64,000 nt of DNA from the NCBI GenBank assembly GCA_009809945.1, contig WTPW01000061.1, positions 362,259 through 426,258 of the forward strand, read 5' to 3'. Positions within the stretch are counted from its first letter, which is position 1. The number at the start of each line of letters is the position of its first letter. The notes beneath the pieces are model-generated. The model was not told where the DNA came from. It saw only the letters and a program-made list of their open reading frames with translations, and did not search any database. A program made the position numbers and the translations under genes. This DNA comes from Gigaspora margarita. Taxonomy: Eukaryota; Glomeromycota; Glomeromycetes; Diversisporales; Gigasporaceae. Below, piece by piece: positions 56,717 to 64,000 of this stretch.

Positions 56717-59623
56717 TATATAAAATCATTATATTTGGGGGTTTTAGAATTAATGATTAGATGTCTGAATTCAAATAAAATAGATATGTTTTGGTGATTG
56801 ATGTATCTTTTTTTATTTATAATCTTTTCTAGTAGATATTTATCGAAAAATCTACTTTTATTACAGAGTATAATTATTTAATTTAAACTTACATATTACT
56901 AGTTAATGCTTCTGCTTATTTATTTTACATGAACTTGGTGAATATAATAATCGTCACAGATGATGCAGTAATTGGCTGATACTAAAATTTGGGCCTTGAT
57001 TTGAAACTATAAGTCCTGCTAAAATCTATATGCACTATTTAAATATCAAGCTATTTCAAACTCTATTTTAATCCTATAGGACAAAAATAAAAAAAATCAT
57101 CCCAAAATATTTTAAATTTTTAGTATCACCAAATTCAGAATCAGCTATAAAATAATCATTGTTTAATACAAACTTAATGTTATTTATTTTAACAGTTCTT
57201 TGTGTTTTGGGCCTTCTAATTTGTTGTTATATATAAAATTATTATATTTTGGGGTTTCAAAATTAATGATTAGATGTCTGATTTCAAATAAAATAAATAT
57301 GTTTTGGTGATCTATGAATCTTTTGTTATTTATAATCTTTTCTAGTAGATATTTATCAAAAAATCTACTTTTATTACAGAGTATACTTATTTAATTTTAA
57401 ACTACATATTGCTAGTTAATGCTTCTGCTTATTTATTTTATATGGACTTGGTGAGTATAATAATCGTTACAGATAATGCAGAAATTGGCTGATGCTAAAA
57501 TTTTGGCCTTGATTTGAAACTATAAGTCCTGCTAAAATCTATATACACTCTTTAAATATCAAGTCTATTTCAAACCCTACCTTAATCCTATAGGACAAAA
57601 ATGAAAAAAAGCACCCCAAAAAATTTTAAAATTTTAGTATCAGCCAATTTAGCATCAGCTGTAAAATAATCATTGTTAATACAAACTTACTGTTATTTAT
57701 TTTAAACAGTTCTTTCGTGTTTTGGGCCTTCTAATTTGTATTAGTTTGGTATATATAAGATCATTATATTTGGGGGTTTTAGAATTAATGATTAATGTCT
57801 GAATTCAAATAAAATAGGTATGTTTTGGTGATCTATGTATCATTTTTTTTATTTATAATCTTTTCCAGTAGATATTTATCGAAAAATTTACTTTTATTAC
57901 AGAGTATACTTATTTAATTTTAAACTTATATATTACTAGTTAATGCTTTTGCTTATTTATTTTACATGAACTTGGTGAATATAATAATCATCACAGATGA
58001 TGCGGAAATTGACTGATGCTGAAATTTGGGCCTCAATTTGAAACTATAAGTCCTGCAAAATCTATATACACTATTTAAATATCAAGCTATTCCAAACTTT
58101 ATTTTCTAACCTTATAGGACAAAAATAAAAAAAATCATCCCAAAATATTTTAAATTTTCAGTATCTTCAAATTCAAAATCAGCTATAAAATAATTATTGT
58201 TTAATACAAACTTACTATTATTTATTTTAAATAGTTCTTTTGTGTTTTGGGCCTTCTAATTTGTTGGTATATATAAAATCATTATATATTGGGGGTTTAG
58301 AATTAATGATTAGATGTCTGATTTCAAATAAAATAGGTACGTTTTGGTGATTTATGAATCTTCTTTTTATTTATAATCTTTTCTAGTAGATATTTATCAA
58401 AAAATCTACTTTTATTATAGAGTATACTTATTTAATTTTAAACTATATATTACTATTTAATACTTCTGATTATTTATTTTACATAGACTTGGTAAATATA
58501 ATAATCATCGCAGCTAATGCAAAAATTGGCTAATGCTGAAATTTGGGCCTTGATTTGAAACTATAAGTCCTGCTAAAATCCATATACACTCTTTAAATAT
58601 CAAGCCTATTCCAAACCCTACCTTAACCCTATAAGACAAAAATGAAAAAAAACACTCCAAAATATTTTAAATTTTCAGCATTAGCCAATTCAGCGGCAGC
58701 TATAAAATAATCATTGTTTAATACAAACTTATTGTTATTTATTTTAAATAGTTCTTTCATGTTTTGGGCCTTCTAATTTGTTGGTATGTATAAAATCATT
58801 ATATTTGGGGTTTCAGAATTAATGATTAGATGTCTGATTTCAAATAAAATAAGTACATTTTGGTAATCTATGAATCTTTTTTTATTTATAATCCTTTCTA
58901 GTAGATATTTATCGAAAAATCTACTTTTATTACAGAGTATACTTATTTAATTTTAAACTTACACATTACTAGTTAACACTTCTGCTTATTTATTTTATAT
59001 GGACTTGGTGAGTATAAAAATTATCATAGCTGATGCAGAAATTGGCTGATGCTAAAATTTGGGCCTTGATTAGAAACTATAAGTCCTGTTAAAATCTATA
59101 TACACTCTTTAAATATCAAATCTACTTCCAAACCCTACCTTAATACTATAGAACAAAAACAAAAAAAACATCCCAAAAAATTTTAAAATTTTAGCATTAA
59201 CCAATTTTAGAGTCAGCTGTGAAATAATCATTGTTTAATACAAACTTACTGATATTTATTTTAAACAGTTCTTTTGTATTTTGGTCTTTTAATTTGTATT
59301 AGTTTGGTATGTATTAAAATTATTATATTTGGGGTTTTAGAATTAATAATTCGATATCTGATTTCAAATAAAATAGGTATGTTTTAGTGATATATGAATC
59401 TTTTTTTATTTATATGATCTTTTTTCTAGTAGATATTTATCAAAAAATCTACTTTTATTACGGAGTATACTTATTTGATTTTAAATATACATATCTATTT
59501 AACCACTTCTGCTTATTTATTTTACATGGACTTAGTATGTATAATAATTGTTATGGTTGATGTGATGATAGAATTTGGGGCCTCGATTTGAACTATAAGC
59601 TCTTCTAATATCCATATACCATA

Positions 59624-59829
59624 TCCTATAATAATAAGCACCCCCTTTTTTGAAATTTTAAACTCAATATTCTTGATAACTAACTAATCAAACTTAATAA
59701 AAATTTATTTATTTAAATTTTATAGATCTATAAAATTTTAATAAATAAATTTTTATTAAGTTTGATTAGATAGTTATCAAGAACGTTGTGTTTAAAATTT
59801 CAAAAAAGAGGTGCTTATTCATAATAGGA
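59624..59829. mobile_element. TA-flanked foldback MITE S in the satellite
   Basis: TCCTATAATAATAAGCACC and inverted TCCTATTATGAATAAGCACC ends, TA outside (59622-59623, 59830-59831). The arms pair down to a short centre near TTATAGATCTATAA. It accounts for the long 740-base spacing of that satellite unit. Confidence 0.8.
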
Positions 59830-60760
59830 TACAGTACACTCTCTAAATATCCAAACCCTATCTTATCATAACCCTATAGAGCAAAAACAAAAAAATACCC
59901 CAAAAATTTTAAAACTTCATATCTAAATAGATTAAAATTTTAGCATTAGCCAATTTTAGCATTATCTGTAAAATAAATTTTACAACATAAACTTACTGAT
60001 ATTTATTTTTTCATATTTCAGACCTTTTAATTTGTATTAGTTTGGTATGTATTAAAATCATTATATTTGTGGTTTCAGAATTAATAATTTGACATCTGAT
60101 TTCAAATAAAATAGATACATTTTAGTGATCTATGAATCATATATTTTGCTTTATTTAAATAATATTTTTTTAGTAGATATTTATCAAAAAAATCTACTTT
60201 TATTACAGAGTATACTTATTTGATTTTAAACTTACATATCGATTTAACCGCTTCTGCTTTACATGGACTTGGTGAGTATAATAATTTTGTAACTGATGCA
60301 GAAATTGGCTGATGCTGTAATTTGGGTCTAGATTTGAACTATAAGCCCTTCTAAAATCTATATACACTCTTTAAATATCCAAACCCTACCTTATCATAAC
60401 TCTATAGAGCAAAAATGAAAAAACATCCAAAAAAATTTTAAAATTTCATATCTAAATAGGTCAAAATTTCAGCATCAGCTGTGAAATAATTATTATTAAA
60501 ATTTTATAACACAAATTTACTGATATTTATTCTTTTGAGTTTTGGGCCTTTTAATTTGTATTAGTTTGGTATACATTAAAATAATTATATTTAGGAGTTT
60601 TAGAATTAATGATTTAACATCCAATTTCAAATAAAATAGGTATGTTTTAGTATCTATAAATCATATTTTTTAAAGTATATACTTATATATATAATTTTTT
60701 ACTAATAGATATTTATCAAAAAATCTACTTTTTACTAAGCATACTTATTAATTTTCTAAT

Positions 60761-61560
60761 GCAGAATATAAATATCACTTATTTTCGAAGTAAGTTTATT
60801 CTAAAACCCTCATTATCTTACTTATTCTCTATAAATTATGCTTATATATTGCTTGCCTTTTATACAGTACTATTCCAATTGTTTGATTTGTATTATATTG
60901 GTAGGTACAAGATTAAATTTTGTTATTTAAATCTTAAAATTAATGATCCAATCTAAGCTTCAAATTAATTATAGATCATCATCAGATAAATTTTGAATTG
61001 AACTTTTATTATTTAATGTGCTAAATAAAAAAAAACATTTCAACATATTATTTTAACTTGGAAGCTAGGACGAAATTTGATTTAGCATTGAATAATCTTA
61101 ATCAAATGCAATGAGTTAATAAACCTTGGCCATCTCAATTATAAAATATGAATTTCCAAAAATGTATAATAAAATATATATTTGCTCAATAGGCAGTTAA
61201 CTTTATTGCAAATTTCTTTGCATTATCTAATTTATTTAAATTATAAAGTAATTTTTATGTGAGATATTTAAATAGATTCTTTTAAGTAATAAACAATTTT
61301 CTAGAATAGTATAATAATTATAAAATTAATTTAGTACAACTTGTAATTTTTTTTTATTGTGCAATAGTAAATTTTATTTTAATAAAATTTTGATTTTCAG
61401 TTATTTTTTTGTACAACTTAATGACTAACCAATTAACCAACTAATCAACTAACCAACTAACCAACTAACCAATTAATTTGGTTATGTGATAAACATAACT
61501 AGTTAGTTGCAACTATAGTTGGCAACTAACTGATTGATAAAATTTTAATCAACTTGAAAC
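60761..61560. other. Right margin of Y
   Basis: A/T-rich, no gene; an open frame at 60759-60956 resembles nothing known. The last 150 bases have CCAACTAACCAACTAACCAA direct repeats and GTTAGTTGCAACTATAGTTG hairpins, the subterminal signature of Y. Confidence 0.45.
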
Positions 61561-61572
61561 ACTAGACTCACA

Positions 61573-62215
61573 TCCCTATGGCCCATGGGTCAACTAACAA
61601 GTAACCTGCAGGTTGACCCATAAGGTGACCAATGGGTTGACCACCTGGGTAGCTATAATTTCAAACCAGATCAACTGCTGCCCATGGGTAACCCAGGTAA
61701 GGGCTACCCAGATCAGAAAACTACTTGCAAATATACTCTAAATGTATGAAACCTTAGATAAGCATACTTATTTAATTCATCATAATCCGGTTGAATATTA
61801 ATTTTAACTAATTTATTTTGTTTAAATTAATTATTAATATTTTTTCTTAAATTTAATAATAGTTTAGGTGAAAGACTCTTCCCATTGATTACTTGTCCAA
61901 ATTTTTGAACAAAGAAAAACAAAAAATTTTTTAGTAAAAAACAAAGTAGCTATTAATACTGGTTTTAATAAAGATCAATCTCTTCTTCTGTATTTCTTGG
62001 TGACTTCTTTATATATTTGGCTACAAGCCAGAAGTGTTAGTTGTAATGCTCCTACGAACTGGACTCGAACCGGACTTTAGTCAAGTCTGGGTCTGGTTCG
62101 ATTTTCAGACCGGACTCGGACTTTTATATTCAGACTTTTTAGTCAAGTCCGAGTTCGGTCCGGGTCCGGTTCGAAGTTCGCGAACCGGTCCGGGTTNNAA
62201 TNNAGTTATATGTAT
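61573..62215. other. Fragment with X-like words, then a GTCCGGGTCCGG-rich patch
   Basis: 61575-61710 shares CCCATGGGTCAAC / GGTTGACCCAT words with element X. 62040-62196 is a G+C-rich cluster of GTCCGGGTCCGGTTCG and inverse words ending in n bases, like the subterminal zone of another hAT-type element whose second end is outside the window or in the gap. No gene. Confidence 0.45.
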
Positions 62216-62856
62216 TTTTTGGNGCNGAACAAGTTTACTTAGTGCATGTTTTTAGAATTAATTAGTAAAATTTTATGAATTATAAGATTTTATAAAATTT
62301 TATTAATAAAATTTTATAAAATCTTATAATTCACAAAATTTTATTAATTAATTCTAACTTTATGCACTAAGTAAACTTATTCAGCACCTAAAAATGCATC
62401 AAATCGGCAGAATTAATTTTATTTTACTTGAGATTTAGAGGATAGATGCATAATTTTGGATTTTTGATCAAACATGTCAAATTTAAGCATCTATTCTCCA
62501 AATTTCAAGTAAAATAAAAAACAATCAGCCAATTTAATGTGTTATTAGGTGCTGAATAAGTTTACTTAGTGCATGTTTTTAGAATTAATTAGTAAAGTTT
62601 TATGAATTATAAGATTTATAAAATTTTATTAATAAAATTTTATAAAATCTTAAAATTCACAAAATTTTATTAATTAATTCTAACTTTATGCACTAAGTAA
62701 ACTTATTCAGCACCTAAAAATGCATCAAATTGGCAGAATTAATTTTATTTTACTTGAAATTTGGAGGATAGATGCATAATTTTGGATTTTTGATCAAAAA
62801 AGTCAAATTTAAGCATCTATTCTCCAAATTTCAAGTAAAATAAAAAATAATCGGCC
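62216..62856. repeat. Palindromic satellite, about 325-bp units
   Basis: Each unit has palindrome 1 (TTAGGTGCTGAATAAGTTTA...TAAACTTATTCAGCACCTAA, about 175 bases) and palindrome 2 (CGGCAGAATTAATTTTATTT and inverse, about 145 bases, centred on a TTTTGGATTTTTGATCAAA loop). Units start near 62219 and 62544 and are nearly identical. The array runs into the gap. Confidence 0.85.
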
Positions 62857-63806
62857 NNNNNNNNNNNNNNNNNNNNNNNNNNNNNNNNNNNNNNNNNNNN
62901 NNNNNNNNNNNNNNNNNNNNNNNNNNNNNNNNNNNNNNNNNNNNNNNNNNNNNNNNNNNNNNNNNNNNNNNNNNNNNNNNNNNNNNNNNNNNNNNNNNNN
63001 NNNNNNNNNNNNNNNNNNNNNNNNNNNNNNNNNNNNNNNNNNNNNNNNNNNNNNNNNNNNNNNNNNNNNNNNNNNNNNNNNNNNNNNNNNNNNNNNNNNN
63101 NNNNNNNNNNNNNNNNNNNNNNNNNNNNNNNNNNNNNNNNNNNNNNNNNNNNNNNNNNNNNNNNNNNNNNNNNNNNNNNNNNNNNNNNNNNNNNNNNNNN
63201 NNNNNNNNNNNNNNNNNNNNNNNNNNNNNNNNNNNNNNNNNNNNNNNNNNNNNNNNNNNNNNNNNNNNNNNNNNNNNNNNNNNNNNNNNNNNNNNNNNNN
63301 NNNNNNNNNNNNNNNNNNNNNNNNNNNNNNNNNNNNNNNNNNNNNNNNNNNNNNNNNNNNNNNNNNNNNNNNNNNNNNNNNNNNNNNNNNNNNNNNNNNN
63401 NNNNNNNNNNNNNNNNNNNNNNNNNNNNNNNNNNNNNNNNNNNNNNNNNNNNNNNNNNNNNNNNNNNNNNNNNNNNNNNNNNNNNNNNNNNNNNNNNNNN
63501 NNNNNNNNNNNNNNNNNNNNNNNNNNNNNNNNNNNNNNNNNNNNNNNNNNNNNNNNNNNNNNNNNNNNNNNNNNNNNNNNNNNNNNNNNNNNNNNNNNNN
63601 NNNNNNNNNNNNNNNNNNNNNNNNNNNNNNNNNNNNNNNNNNNNNNNNNNNNNNNNNNNNNNNNNNNNNNNNNNNNNNNNNNNNNNNNNNNNNNNNNNNN
63701 NNNNNNNNNNNNNNNNNNNNNNNNNNNNNNNNNNNNNNNNNNNNNNNNNNNNNNNNNNNNNNNNNNNNNNNNNNNNNNNNNNNNNNNNNNNNNNNNNNNN
63801 NNNNNN
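62857..63806. other. Assembly gap (950 n)
   Basis: Unknown bases inside the palindromic satellite. Hairpin-forming tandem units probably defeated assembly. Confidence 0.95.
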
Positions 63807-64000
63807 TTAGGTGCTTAATAAGTTTACTTAGTGCATAAAGTTAGAATTAATTAATAAAATTTTGTGAATTATAAGATTTTATAAAATTTTATTAATAAAA
63901 TTTTATAAAATCTTATAATTCATAAAATTTTACCAATTAATTCTAAAAACATGCACTAAGTAAACTTGTTCAGCATCAAAAAATACATATGACTATATTT
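63807..64000. repeat. Palindromic satellite unit beyond the gap, in inverse orientation
   Basis: TTAGGTGCTTAATAAGTTTA...TAAACTTGTTCAGCATC is palindrome 1 again, but its arms are exchanged relative to the units before the gap (the ATAAAGTTAGAATTAATTAA arm comes first). The window ends 30 bases after it. Confidence 0.8.

Larger units (their letters stand above)
46180..60760. repeat. ~518-bp tandem satellite, about ten copies, interrupted by insertions
   Basis: The key word GACTTGGTGAGTATAATA or a variant lies at about 46272, 54803, 55315, 56934, 57447, 57968, 58486, 59002, 59526 and 60266. Clean spacings are 512-524 bases. Larger spacings match the sizes of inserted H plus the LINE unit, L (1094) and S (206). 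Every unit includes CCAAACCCTACCTTAACCCT, TAGTAGATATTTATC and GGGCCTTCTAATTTG. Two subtypes differ after the last word (GTTGGTATAT versus GTATTAGTTTGGTAT) and alternate over part of the array. No unit codes for anything. Confidence 0.9.
37329..61564 (+). mobile_element. hAT-like element Y, expanded to 24 kb by nested insertions
   Basis: The left end TAGTGTTCCAAATCA and the right end TGATTAAAATTTTATC/...TTGAAACACTA (inverted TAGTGTTTCAAGTTGA) are flanked by the exact 8-bp duplication GACTCACA (37321-37328, 61565-61572). Both termini have TTAGTTGG/CCAACTAA words. If one element, its own gene is probably the plus-strand hAT transposase at about 43.99-45.86 kb. The inserts are X, G, F, H, the LINE-bearing unit, V, L and S, plus tandem amplification of a ~518-bp unit. 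The distance between ends makes the pairing an inference. Confidence 0.55.

Noticed and set aside
46180-60760. CRISPR-like regular repeat
   Set aside because: The repeated unit is over 500 bases with no spacers; it is a tandem satellite in a eukaryotic genome.

Overview
The window looks like a very AT-rich (roughly 75-80 % A+T), intron-bearing and transposon-saturated fungal chromosome segment. Short GT..AG introns, hAT/Gypsy/LINE relics typical of expanded fungal genomes, and one FHIP-family gene fit an arbuscular-mycorrhizal (Glomeromycotina) genome. That is an inference from composition and repeat content, not proven here. Only one host-type gene is visible: a multi-exon FTS/Hook-interacting-protein (FHIP, RAI16-like) homologue at 1240-4615, carrying two in-frame stops and about four reading-frame breaks. 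Two N gaps (34876-35737, 62857-63806) and scattered single n bases show that the assembly is imperfect.

Everything from about 4.85 kb to the end is repeat-derived. 4854-20063 is a Russian doll of hAT-like TIR elements with readable 8-bp target duplications: element A (ATCTCGCT) holds B (GACTGGAC), which holds C (GT[A/C]CGAAT) and D (GTTCAAAT). D holds a complete but decayed Ty3/Gypsy retrotransposon (7715-14537, TSD GTAT) and small MITEs. 20.4-26 kb has more hAT-like non-autonomous elements. 26.6-36.9 kb has three copies of a TTAA-flanked (piggyBac-like) family, a TA-flanked MITE, several foldback elements and a 1.3 kb element built from about six tandem palindromes.

37.3-61.6 kb can be read as one hAT-like element, Y (TSD GACTCACA). 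It appears to own the decayed hAT transposase at about 43.99-45.86 kb and has been swollen to 24 kb. Its contents are X (with a tyrosine-recombinase relic), G (a 3.55 kb hAT with its own broken transposase), a roughly 518-bp tandem satellite (about ten copies, 46.2-60.8 kb), H (with a poly(A) retroposon inside), a LINE-bearing insertion (with a 179-bp MITE inside the LINE), and several TA-flanked elements. The right edge (62.2-64 kb) is an array of palindromes sharing a core motif with foldbacks elsewhere in the window.

No protein here looks intact. The genes act as layers of a transposon fossil record, not as a pathway: the G and Y transposases are plausible sources for MITEs with matching TIRs (TAG-N-GTTCC-type ends), and insertion order can be read from what interrupts what.
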